Shown here piece after piece: positions 1 to 5,621 of a stretch of 12,036 bases of DNA. The notes below the pieces were generated by a model that worked only from the letters and a program-made list of their open reading frames with translations, searched no databases and was not told the origin of the DNA. The position numbers and the translations under genes were made by a program. Source of the stretch: Belnapia sp. (GTDB lineage Bacteria > Pseudomonadota > Alphaproteobacteria > Acetobacterales > Acetobacteraceae); the NCBI GenBank assembly GCA_028291445.1, contig JAQGIA010000534.1, positions 1-12,036 of the forward strand, given 5' to 3'. Position 1 is the stretch's first letter; each line of letters starts with the position of its first letter.

Positions 1-263
1 CGGATGCGCTGGCCCCAGAGGCTGGGGCGGAGGATCAGCCGCAGGGTCTGGTCGCGGGCGCCGCGGGCCGGATCGGGGAAGGCGAAGCGCTGGTCCGGCT
101 GGGCGGATGGGTTGCCCACGGGATAGGGCCCCTGGGCGGAGGCGGCCCAGCTCGTGGCCCAGGCCATGCCAGGGCTTGGGGCTGGGGCTTGGGTTGGGGC
201 GGGTTGCGCCGCGGCCGGCATGGCAAGGCTCATGGCAAGCAGCAATCCGGCGAGGTTGCGCAT
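1..263 (-). CDS. SGNH/GDSL-family hydrolase, secreted, N-terminal part only (runs off left edge)
   Basis: The first 87 codons of a minus-strand gene are present; the rest lies beyond the window. ATG at 263-261 follows a perfect AGGAGG (271-276) with 7 nt spacing, which fixes the start. The N-terminus MRNLAGLLLAMSLAMPAAAQ is a Sec-type signal peptide with likely cleavage after AAA or AAAQ. A Pro/Ala-rich linker follows, then WATSWAAS, then a segment ending DQTLRLILRPSLWGQRIR. The WxTSWAAS plus TLRxIxRPSxxGxxxR layout is the usual start of the bacterial SGNH/GDSL esterase-like proteins in which the catalytic GDS block comes later, so the catalytic residues are not visible here. A secreted or periplasmic esterase or lipase-like hydrolase is inferred. 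The downstream part of the gene is needed to confirm the Ser, Asn and Asp-His blocks. Confidence 0.68.
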   Translation of the reverse strand, partial: MRNLAGLLLAMSLAMPAAAQPAPTQAPAPSPGMAWATSWAASAQGPYPVGNPSAQPDQRFAFPDPARGARDQTLRLILRPSLWGQRI

Positions 264-331
264 GGGGTTTCCTCCTGATCTTGCCGCCAGGATGATGTCT
301 ACCGCCCGGCCAGGCAACCGCCGCGTGCGTC

Positions 332-351
332 GCTTTCCCTAATGGGAAAGC
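332..351 (-). terminator. Perfect 8-bp hairpin with the cupin stop codon in its loop
   Basis: Arms GCTTTCCC (332-339) and GGGAAAGC (344-351) flank the 4-nt loop TAAT. The cupin stop codon (339-341) lies at the loop and arm junction. No T-tract follows on the minus strand, so a classical intrinsic terminator is not proven. It may instead be an mRNA 3'-end stabiliser or a pause/Rho-assisted site between the cupin gene and the hydrolase gene downstream. Confidence 0.4.
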
Positions 352-839
352 TGGCCGAAGACCGTCTCCGCCTCGATCTGCGTCACGTTCTCCGGCCGGG
401 CGAAGGGCGCCGGGGGAACCTCTCCTTCGGTGCGGGCACGGCCGATGCGGGCGAAGAAGGTCTCGAGCCCACCCGGCAGGATCAGCCACAGGAAGGTCAG
501 CGGCGCGCTGCCGGTATTGTGGAAGCTGTGCGGCCGGTCGCGCGGGAAGAAGAAGCAGGTGCCGGGGCGCATGGGGTGGATGGCGCCCTCGATGTGCGCC
601 TCGCCCTCCCCGGACTGCACGAGGATAACCTCCTCATTCGCGTCATGCAGGTGCTCGCGCACTTGGCAGCCGGGATCGACGGTCTGGGTGCCCATGGCGA
701 AGGGGGTCTCGGCGCCGGTCATGGCGCTGTCCAGGATACAGCGGACGAAGCCATTGGCCGGGACGGGCTGCCAGAAGCTGCGGGCCTCCTCAGGCTGCTG
801 AATGACCAGACGGGCGGGGATTGCTGCGGTATCGGGCAT
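339..839 (-). CDS. Single-domain cupin protein (putative metal-binding)
   Basis: The product is 166 aa, a small single-domain cupin. Cupin motif 1, G(X)5HXH(X)4E(X)6G, is seen as G57, H63, H65, E70 and G77. Motif 2 is G93-TCFFF-P99-RD-RP-H104-SFH-N108, with Asp replacing the usual Gly of PXG. H63, H65, E70 and H104 are therefore the expected metal ligands. There is no signal peptide, so it is cytosolic. Start choice: an in-frame ATG exists 7 codons upstream (860), but AGGAGG at 844-849 sits just ahead of the ATG at 839, so the shorter form is preferred. It is divergent from the DctP gene and followed at 75 nt by the SGNH hydrolase gene on the same strand. Cupins of this size range from dioxygenases and isomerases to sensory domains; the substrate cannot be assigned. 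Confidence 0.85.
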   Translation of the reverse strand: MPDTAAIPARLVIQQPEEARSFWQPVPANGFVRCILDSAMTGAETPFAMGTQTVDPGCQVREHLHDANEEVILVQSGEGEAHIEGAIHPMRPGTCFFFPRDRPHSFHNTGSAPLTFLWLILPGGLETFFARIGRARTEGEVPPAPFARPENVTQIEAETVFGQLSH

Positions 840-843
840 GGGG

Positions 844-849
844 CCTCCT
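844..849 (-). promoter_or_regulatory. Ribosome-binding site deciding the cupin start
   Basis: AGGAGG on the minus strand, 4 nt from the ATG at 839. The alternative upstream in-frame ATG (860) would put this site inside the coding sequence and has no comparable site of its own. Confidence 0.7.
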
Positions 850-881
850 CGGGCGATCATTGGCCGGGGTGAATGCCTGCT

Positions 882-933
882 GCAAGCCTTGCGGTAGCGA
901 TACGGCGTGTGGAACGCTCACCGCTGCGCAAGG
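882..933. promoter_or_regulatory. Dyad-rich intergenic region between divergent cupin and DctP genes (candidate operator)
   Basis: The 110-nt divergent spacer (840-949) contains several inverted repeats: GCAAG-C-CTTGC (882-892); CCTTGCG (887-893) paired with CGCAAGG (927-933); and GCGGTAGCG (891-899) paired with CGCTCACCGC (915-924) with one bulged base. Such nested dyads are what a dimeric regulator controlling two divergent genes would bind. No convincing -35/-10 pair was identified, and no regulator gene lies in the window. Confidence 0.35.
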
Positions 934-949
934 ACCGGGAGACAATGAG

Positions 950-1954
950 ATGTCGGGTTGGATCAAGGGGGCCTGTGGCCTCGCGGTGCTGCTTGGACTT
1001 GCGGCGCCCCTGGTGGCGTCCCTGGCGGTCCCTGCCGCGGCGCAGACCCGCTGGGTGATGGCGACGCCCTATGCGGAGAATTTCCATACCCTGAACATCC
1101 GGCAGTTCGTCGCGGATGTGGAGAAGGCGACGGAGGGCAGGCTGACGATCCAGCTGCATGCCAATGCCTCCCTGCTGCCGATGGCGCAGATCAAGCGCGG
1201 GGTGCAGACCGGGCAGGTTCAGCTCGGCGAGATCCTGCTGAGCGCCTATTCCAACGAGGATCCGTTCTTCGAAGTGGATGGCGTGCCCTTCCTGGCCTGG
1301 ACCTGGCCGCAGGCGGAAGCGCTGAACACCGCGACCGAGCCCTATGTGCGCGCCCGTCTGGAACGGCAGGGCCTCACCCTGCTGTACGTGGTGCATTGGG
1401 ACGCCCAGGGCTTCTACGCCAAGACCGAGATCCGCAGCCTGGCCGACCTGCGCGGCACCCGGTTCCGCGCCTACAACAACGTCACCGCGCGGATGGCGGA
1501 GCTGATGGGGGCGACGCCGGTGACGGTGCAGGCGGCGGAGGTCAGCCAGGCCTTCGCCACCAATGTCATCCAGTCGATGTTCACCTCGGCGCAGACCGGG
1601 GTGAACGTCACCGCCTGGGATTTCACGCGTTACTGGTACAATGTGGGTGGGATGCGGACGCGGAATGCGGTCTTCGCCAATACCCGAGCGATGCAGGCGC
1701 TCGATGCGCCGAGCCGGGCGGCGCTGCTCGCCGCCGCGGCGACGGCGGCTACCCGCGGCAAGGAGATGGCCAAGGCGGCGGAAGTGGCGATGGGCGACCG
1801 GCTGCGCAGCCAGGGCATGCAGCTGCCGCCGCCGAGCGAGACGATGATGGCGGAGCTGAAGGCGATCGGTGAGACGCAGACCGCCGAATGGGTCCAGCGC
1901 GCCGGGCCTGAGGGGGTGGAGATGCTGGCCCGCTACCGCGCCGCGGCCCCGTAG
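950..1954 (+). CDS. TRAP transporter substrate-binding protein, DctP family
   Basis: The product is 334 aa, the normal size for DctP/SiaP-type periplasmic receptors of Na+-coupled TRAP transporters. Residues 1-32 are a Sec signal peptide with a clear hydrophobic core (LAVLLGLAAPLVASLAV) and AAA-Q cleavage region. The mature part shows the family order: an N-terminal lobe with FVADVEKATEGRLTIQLH, a GVQTGQVQLGEILLS segment, then IRSLADLRGTRFRAY (161-175). R173 there is the expected carboxylate-clamping arginine of DctP proteins. The LMGATPVTV block and a helical C-terminal tail follow. An in-frame ATG exists 43 codons upstream (821) but gives a non-signal extension; the ATG at 950 has GGGAG (937-941) at 8 nt and yields the signal peptide. 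No DctQ or DctM gene lies next to it, so it is an orphan receptor here, pairing with a permease elsewhere or outside the window. Ligand: probably an organic acid, unassigned. Confidence 0.87.
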   Translation: MSGWIKGACGLAVLLGLAAPLVASLAVPAAAQTRWVMATPYAENFHTLNIRQFVADVEKATEGRLTIQLHANASLLPMAQIKRGVQTGQVQLGEILLSAYSNEDPFFEVDGVPFLAWTWPQAEALNTATEPYVRARLERQGLTLLYVVHWDAQGFYAKTEIRSLADLRGTRFRAYNNVTARMAELMGATPVTVQAAEVSQAFATNVIQSMFTSAQTGVNVTAWDFTRYWYNVGGMRTRNAVFANTRAMQALDAPSRAALLAAAATAATRGKEMAKAAEVAMGDRLRSQGMQLPPPSETMMAELKAIGETQTAEWVQRAGPEGVEMLARYRAAAP

Positions 1955-1970
1955 AGGATCAGTGAGGAAA

Positions 1971-1996
1971 GGCGGCTGGCCTCAGCGCCAGCCGCC
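1971..1996 (-). terminator. 10-bp GC-rich hairpin between convergent DctP and lipoprotein genes
   Basis: Perfect arms GGCGGCTGGC (1971-1980) and GCCAGCCGCC (1987-1996) enclose a 6-nt loop. Read on the minus strand the stem is followed by TTTCCTC, a weak U-tract, which suits termination of the lipoprotein transcript. On the plus strand it lies 16 nt past the DctP stop and may act for that gene as well. The lipoprotein stop codon (1982-1984) is inside the loop. Confidence 0.5.
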
Positions 1997-2245
1997 GCGA
2001 CCGCCCCAGCCGCCGCCATGCCCGCCGCCGTAGCCGCGCCCATAGCCCCGGCCGTAACCACCACCATACCCACCGCGGTATCCGCCATAGCCGCCGCCAT
2101 AGCTGCGATAGACGGGCGCGTAGGCATAGCCGCCGCGCCCATAGCCACCGCCGTAATAGCCGCCGCCCGCCGGATAGACGGCGCAACCGCCCAGGCTGGC
2201 GAGGATGGCGCATAGCGCGACAAGCTTGGTGATGGAGCGGGTCAT
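1982..2245 (-). CDS. Small Gly/Tyr/Arg-rich lipoprotein
   Basis: The product is 87 aa. MTRSITKLVALCAILASLGGC has a basic n-region, a hydrophobic core and a lipobox (L-G-G-C, Cys21), so it should be a lipid-anchored envelope protein. The mature part is low-complexity: GGGYYGGGYGRGGY, then repeated GYGG and GYGR units, ending GGGWGGRGGWR. It has no acidic residues after the signal and is therefore strongly basic. The start is taken at the ATG just before the signal; upstream in-frame sequence does not resemble protein. GAGG lies 5 nt upstream of the start. Short Gly-Tyr-rich lipoproteins of this sort are common in Acetobacteraceae and other Alphaproteobacteria but have no assigned function. The repeat makes homology searches unreliable. 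It ends in a hairpin shared with the convergent DctP gene. Confidence 0.68.
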   Translation of the reverse strand: MTRSITKLVALCAILASLGGCAVYPAGGGYYGGGYGRGGYAYAPVYRSYGGGYGGYRGGYGGGYGRGYGRGYGGGHGGGWGGRGGWR

Positions 2246-2318
2246 GGCGGCCTCGTCAGAGGTGGGGGGATGGCGAGCGGCCTCTGTCACTTCAATCAAG
2301 CAGCCGGGCGTGGCGGGC

Positions 2319-2351
2319 GCACGGCGACGCCGTGCTGCTGGCAAGGCAGCA
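2319..2351. promoter_or_regulatory. 17-bp perfect palindrome and overlapping hairpin upstream of the decarboxylase operon
   Basis: GCACGGCG (2319-2326), one central A, and CGCCGTGC (2328-2335) form a perfect palindrome. Immediately overlapping it, TGCTGC (2333-2338) and GCAGCA (2346-2351) form a second stem with a 7-nt loop. The site lies in the 183-nt divergent spacer (2246-2428) between the lipoprotein gene and the decarboxylase operon, about 80-110 nt ahead of the operon start. The one-base centre suits a protein-binding DNA operator better than an RNA hairpin. The rest of the spacer shows no clear feature apart from the decarboxylase ribosome site. Confidence 0.4.
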
Positions 2352-2428
2352 ACGCCACCTTTCCGCCGCAGTTGCCCCCCTTTCGCCGCCGCGCCGCCTG
2401 GCGCAGGATCGCACAAAAGGAGACGTCC

Positions 2429-2785
2429 ATGGCAGCCCCACCCTCCAGCCGGCGCGACCGGCTGATCCCGCAATTCCCCAAGCTCGTGCAGATGACCAAC
2501 GAGGTCGCCTATGCCGATATCTGGGAGCGCGAGCAGCTTTCGAAGCGCGATCGCAGCATGATCACCGTCGCCGCGCTGATCGCGCTCGGCCGCGAGGAAC
2601 AACTGGCAACGCATCTCCGCCGCGCCCTGGGCAACGGCGTGACGCGGGAGGAGATCGCCGAGGTGGTCACCCATATGGCGATCTATGCCGGCTGGCCGGC
2701 GGCAATGACCGGGGCGCAGATCGCTTGCGACGTCTACGAGGATATCGACCAAGGAACACAAGCCCCGGGGACCGTCGCATCATGA
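2429..2785 (+). CDS. Carboxymuconolactone decarboxylase family protein (PcaC-like)
   Basis: The product is 118 aa, the size of stand-alone gamma-carboxymuconolactone decarboxylases. The family core is clear: an IWEREQLSKRDRSMITVAAL segment (31-50), IALGREEQLATHLRRAL (51-67, with H62), then GNGVTREEIAEVVTHMAIYAGWPAAM (68-93). There is no CxxC, so it is not an AhpD-type peroxidase-reductase. PcaC itself decarboxylates 4-carboxymuconolactone in protocatechuate degradation; many paralogues act on other substrates, and no other pca gene is present. Start: AAAAGGAG (2415-2422) lies 6 nt before the ATG at 2429; the open frame extends further upstream but without protein-like sequence. It is the first gene of a three-gene operon; its stop overlaps the next start (ATGA, 2782-2785). 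Cytosolic. Confidence 0.86.
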   Translation: MAAPPSSRRDRLIPQFPKLVQMTNEVAYADIWEREQLSKRDRSMITVAALIALGREEQLATHLRRALGNGVTREEIAEVVTHMAIYAGWPAAMTGAQIACDVYEDIDQGTQAPGTVAS

Positions 2786-3714
2786 AAATCGGCTTCATCG
2801 GCCTCGGCACCATGGGTGCCCATATGGCCGCCAACCTGCAGAAATCCGGCTACCAGCTGGTTGTGCATGATCTGCACCGCCAATCGGCCGGCACCCATAT
2901 CCAGAATGGCGCGACCTGGGCGGCGACCCCGCGCGAGGTCGCCGAGCAATCCGACGTGGTCTTCGCCTCCCTTCCCGCCCCGCCCGATGTGGAGGCGGTG
3001 GTCTTCGGTCCGGATGGCGTGCTGGAAGGCGCCCATGCGGGCATGGCCTTCTTCGACCTGTCGACGAACAGCCAGGCGATGGCCAAGCGCCTGCATGCCG
3101 CCTTCGCCGAAAAGGGCTGCGATGCCTTCGACAGCCCGGTCAGCGGCGGGCCGGAAGGGGCTCGGACCGGGAAGCTGGCCATCTGGGTCGGCGGCGACCG
3201 GGCGGCCTTCGACAAATACCTGCCGGTGCTGCAGGGCTTCGGCGACCAGCCAGCCTATATCGGCGGCATCGGCACCGCGACCGTCGCCAAGCTGGTGCAC
3301 AACCTCTCGGGCTACGCCATCCAGACGGTGATCGCCGAGGCCTTTTCCATGGGCGTGAAGGCGGGGATGGATCCGCTGGAGCTTTGGGCGGCGATCCGCC
3401 AGGGCGCGCTCGGCCGTAAGCGGACCTTCGACCGCATCACGGACCAGTACCTTCCGGGCCACTACGATCCGCCGGCCTTCGCGCTGCGGCTGGGGCACAA
3501 GGATGTCTCGCTGGCCTGCGCCCTGGGCAAGGAGGTCGGCGTGCCGATGCGGCTCAGCAACCTGGTGCTGGAGGAGATGACCGAGGCGCTGAACCGCGGC
3601 TGGGGCCAGCGCGACAGCCGGGTGCCCATGCTGCTGCAGAACGAGCGCGCCGGCGTGTCCTTCACCGTCGACCCGGCGGCGATCCGCGCGGTCCTGGCCA
3701 AGGACGCCGGCTGA
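2782..3714 (+). CDS. NAD(P)-dependent beta-hydroxyacid dehydrogenase (3-hydroxyisobutyrate dehydrogenase family)
   Basis: The product is 310 aa. The N-terminal Rossmann dinucleotide-binding motif is IGFIGLGTMGAHMAANL (G7xGxxG12). The beta-hydroxyacid dehydrogenase signature follows: D91-L-S-T (substrate and cofactor contact), DSPVSGGPEGARTGKL (117-132), and the catalytic lysine K170 in VAKLVHNL with N174. The position usually Asn before N174 is His (H173). The C-terminal all-helical domain contains LGHKDVSLA (238-246). The family oxidises 3-hydroxyisobutyrate, tartronate, 6-phosphogluconate and similar beta-hydroxyacids. H40 and the D30-L31-H32-R33 stretch after the second beta strand leave NAD versus NADP preference undecided. 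Translation is coupled to the genes on both sides: ATGA with the decarboxylase and TGATG with the lactonase-like gene. This implies one transcript and probably one pathway. Confidence 0.9.
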   Translation: MKIGFIGLGTMGAHMAANLQKSGYQLVVHDLHRQSAGTHIQNGATWAATPREVAEQSDVVFASLPAPPDVEAVVFGPDGVLEGAHAGMAFFDLSTNSQAMAKRLHAAFAEKGCDAFDSPVSGGPEGARTGKLAIWVGGDRAAFDKYLPVLQGFGDQPAYIGGIGTATVAKLVHNLSGYAIQTVIAEAFSMGVKAGMDPLELWAAIRQGALGRKRTFDRITDQYLPGHYDPPAFALRLGHKDVSLACALGKEVGVPMRLSNLVLEEMTEALNRGWGQRDSRVPMLLQNERAGVSFTVDPAAIRAVLAKDAG

Positions 3715-4496
3715 TGTACCGCATCTACGCCATCCGCTATGCCCATCGGGAGGCGATGCGGTCCGATCATTTCATCGGCGGCGACCCGCATGACGGGCCG
3801 ATGCCGATGGATTACTTCATCTGGGCGGTGGTCGGCGCCGAGCGCAGCTTCGTCATCGATGCCGGCTTCACCGCGGCGGTGGCGAAGCGCCGCAAGCGGC
3901 AATGGCTGCGCTGCCCGGCCGAGAGCCTGAAGCTCATCGGGCTTGACCCGGCGACCGTCAAGGACGTGATCCTGACGCATCTGCACTACGACCACGTCGG
4001 CAGCTTCGACCTTTTCCCGCAGGCGGATTTCCACCTGCAGGAGGCGGAGATGCATTACGCCTGCGGCCGCTACATGCGCTTCCCCAAGCTGTCGCACAGC
4101 TTCGAGCCGGACGACATCGCCGGCATGGTGAAGCTGAATTTCGGCCGCCGCGTGCATATGCTGAACGGCGATGCGGAGATCGCCCCGGGCATCCGCACGC
4201 ATCTGGTGCGCGGCCATTCGGCCGGGCTGCAATGCGTGACGGTGGCGACCGAGCGCGGCACGGTGGTGCTCGCCTCCGACGTGACGCATTTCTACGAGAA
4301 CATGGAGACCGGCCGGCCCTTCACCACCGCCTTCCACATCGGCGAGATGCTGGAAGGCTTCGAGACCCTGAAGCGCCTGGCGCCCAGCCCGCAGCATATC
4401 GTGCCCGGGCACGACCCGGAGGTGATGCGGCGCTATCCGGCGGTGCCGGGGCTGGAAGGCATCGCCGTGCGGCTGGATCTGCCGCCAAGCGCATAG
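3714..4496 (+). CDS. MBL-fold metallo-hydrolase, N-acyl-homoserine-lactonase-like
   Basis: The product is 260 aa. The dinuclear zinc signature is complete: T88-H89-L-H91-Y-D93-H94-V-G, H168 (RGHSAG), D189 (ASDVTHFYE) and H233 (PGHDPEV). The overall layout and the DVTHFYENMETGRPF segment match the AHL-lactonase-like group of MBL proteins, which open lactone rings. Quorum-quenching activity is possible, but in this context hydrolysis of a catabolic lactone is at least as likely. There is no signal peptide, so it is cytosolic. The start ATG at 3714 shares its A with the preceding stop (TGATG); AAGGA at 3700-3704 gives a ribosome site inside the upstream gene. It is the third and last gene of the operon. 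Only 3 nt separate its stop from the convergent Bug gene, and no terminator hairpin is apparent there. Confidence 0.87.
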   Translation: MYRIYAIRYAHREAMRSDHFIGGDPHDGPMPMDYFIWAVVGAERSFVIDAGFTAAVAKRRKRQWLRCPAESLKLIGLDPATVKDVILTHLHYDHVGSFDLFPQADFHLQEAEMHYACGRYMRFPKLSHSFEPDDIAGMVKLNFGRRVHMLNGDAEIAPGIRTHLVRGHSAGLQCVTVATERGTVVLASDVTHFYENMETGRPFTTAFHIGEMLEGFETLKRLAPSPQHIVPGHDPEVMRRYPAVPGLEGIAVRLDLPPSA

Positions 4497-4499
4497 CCG

Positions 4500-5468
4500 T
4501 CACCCGAGGCGAAGGCCGCTTTTCCGCGCCACCTCGGCCCAGAGCGGCAGTTCCGCGGCGATGATGCCGCGGAACTGCTCCGGGGTGCTGCCCAGCGGTT
4601 GCAGCGACAGCGCCAGCAGGCGCTGCCGCATCGACGCTTCGCGGGTGATCCCGGCCGCAGCGACGGCGAGGCGCGCCACTATGCCAGGGGGCGTCGCCGC
4701 CGGTGCGAGCAGGCCGCTCCAGAGCTCGATGGTCAGGTCGGGAAAATCCAGCTCCCCCATGGTCGGGCACTCCGGCCAGGCCGGCAGCCGCCGGGGTGCC
4801 GTCACCGCGAGGATGCGGATGCGCCCGGCGGCATGGCCCAGGGTGGCCGGGCCGGCATCGACCAGCGCCATCGTCACCTCGCCCTGCGCCACGGCCTGCA
4901 CCGTCTCCGCGCTGCCGCGATAGGCGACGTACTGGAAACGGGTGCCGGCACGCTGGTTCAGCAATTCGGTGGGCAGTTGGATGCTCGTAGCGCCGGCGCC
5001 GTAGGTGACGCTGTCCGGATGGATGCGGGCGAAGGCCAACAGATCCTGCAGAGTGCGGAACGGCCCTGCCGCCGGCACCACCACCGCCAGCGGATAGGCC
5101 GCCAATAGCGACACCGGCGCGAAATCCGTCTGCGGATCATAGGGCAGCCTGGCATAGCCGGCGGGGTTGAAGACGAGCGGGCCGCTGGCGCCCAGCAGCA
5201 GCGTATGGCCATCCGGCACCGCCCGGGCGACCAGCGCGGCGCCGATGATGGCCTGGGCGCCCGGACGGTTCTCCACCACGAAGGGCTGGCCGAAGGTCTC
5301 GCCCAGCCGCTGGCCGTAAAGCCGCGCCAGGATGTCGTTGGCGCCGCCCGGTGCATAGGGCACCACCAGGCGGACCGGTCGCTCGGGCCAGGCCCCTGCC
5401 CGGGCGGGGCGCGAACTAGCCACCAGCGTCGCCAGCGCGGCGAGCCCGGGACGGCGCCCTGTGTTCAC
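4500..5468 (-). CDS. Bug/TctC-family tripartite tricarboxylate transporter substrate-binding protein
   Basis: The product is 322 aa, with a GTG start. Residues 1-24 form a short signal peptide ending ARA-G. The mature protein starts WPERPVRLVVPYAPGGANDILAR (27-49), the hallmark beta1-alpha1 region of Bug proteins. VVENRPGA (64-71), DFAPVSLLAAYPLAVVV, YGAGATS (156-162), the Y-R-G-S turn (183-186) and LVDAGPA (202-208) follow, all in family order. Bug proteins bind carboxylates or related small polar ligands in the periplasm and usually work with TctA/TctB, none of which is present here. The GTG (5468-5466) has only a poor ribosome site of its own, but it overlaps the stop of a short upstream ORF that has an excellent one. 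No in-frame ATG lies upstream before the region becomes non-coding in character. It is convergent with the lactonase-like gene and divergent from the racemase gene. Confidence 0.87.
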   Translation of the reverse strand: MNTGRRPGLAALATLVASSRPARAGAWPERPVRLVVPYAPGGANDILARLYGQRLGETFGQPFVVENRPGAQAIIGAALVARAVPDGHTLLLGASGPLVFNPAGYARLPYDPQTDFAPVSLLAAYPLAVVVPAAGPFRTLQDLLAFARIHPDSVTYGAGATSIQLPTELLNQRAGTRFQYVAYRGSAETVQAVAQGEVTMALVDAGPATLGHAAGRIRILAVTAPRRLPAWPECPTMGELDFPDLTIELWSGLLAPAATPPGIVARLAVAAAGITREASMRQRLLALSLQPLGSTPEQFRGIIAAELPLWAEVARKSGLRLG

Positions 5469-5524
5469 CCGGCCAGCCCGGATGCGCCTGCTGCGCCGTC
5501 GTCCGCATCGCCATGGCCGGCCAT
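5465..5524 (-). other. Candidate 19-codon upstream ORF coupled to the Bug gene
   Basis: ATG at 5524-5522 opens a 19-codon frame ending in TGA at 5467-5465, which overlaps the GTG start of the Bug gene (5468-5466) as GTGA. The ATG has a GGGAGG site (5532-5537) at exactly 7 nt, much better than anything directly before the GTG. The peptide (MAGHGDADDGAAGASGLAG) has no recognisable domain. A translational-coupling leader is the simplest reading. The alternative is that a one-base difference or error separates this ATG from the Bug frame. Confidence 0.35.
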
Positions 5525-5621
5525 GCCTCAGCCTCCCGGTTTACGGCCGAAGGTCGGGCCACAGGCGGTGGGTGTCAAACCCGGCCGGCACTGCTAGGCT
5601 CGGGCAAAGGGAGAACGCCAT
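5525..5621. promoter_or_regulatory. Divergent promoter region between Bug and racemase genes
   Basis: A perfect consensus -35 TTGACA lies on the minus strand at 5578-5573, which is unusual in such GC-rich DNA. The -10 hexamer at 17 nt spacing is poor (GACCTT, 5555-5550). It would serve the upstream ORF and Bug gene, whose first ATG is about 50 nt downstream. On the plus strand a TAGGCT (5595-5600) with GTGTCA 17 nt upstream could be a promoter for the racemase, but its start point would fall at the ribosome site. The minus-strand -35 is the only element seen with any confidence. AAAGGGAG (5606-5613) is the racemase ribosome site. Confidence 0.3.
5532..5537 (-). promoter_or_regulatory. Strong ribosome-binding site ahead of the upstream ORF
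   Basis: GGGAGG on the minus strand, 7 nt before the ATG at 5524. It is the best ribosome site in the region, yet the Bug frame it should serve starts 56 nt further on and in a different frame. Confidence 0.45.

Noticed and set aside
1997..2160. GC-rich short repeats, considered as a CRISPR or minisatellite array
   Set aside because: The repeats are degenerate 6-12 bp units that translate as the GYG repeats of the lipoprotein; there are no uniform repeat-spacer units.
2332..2781. N-terminal extension of the beta-hydroxyacid dehydrogenase frame upstream of 2782
   Set aside because: The extension overlaps the entire decarboxylase gene in another frame and is Arg/Pro-rich. The Rossmann fold begins right after the ATG at 2782, which also forms the ATGA overlap.
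3462..4412. Minus-strand open frame opposite the lactonase-like gene
   Set aside because: The plus-strand gene has a full zinc-ligand set and translational coupling; the antisense translation is low-complexity in character.
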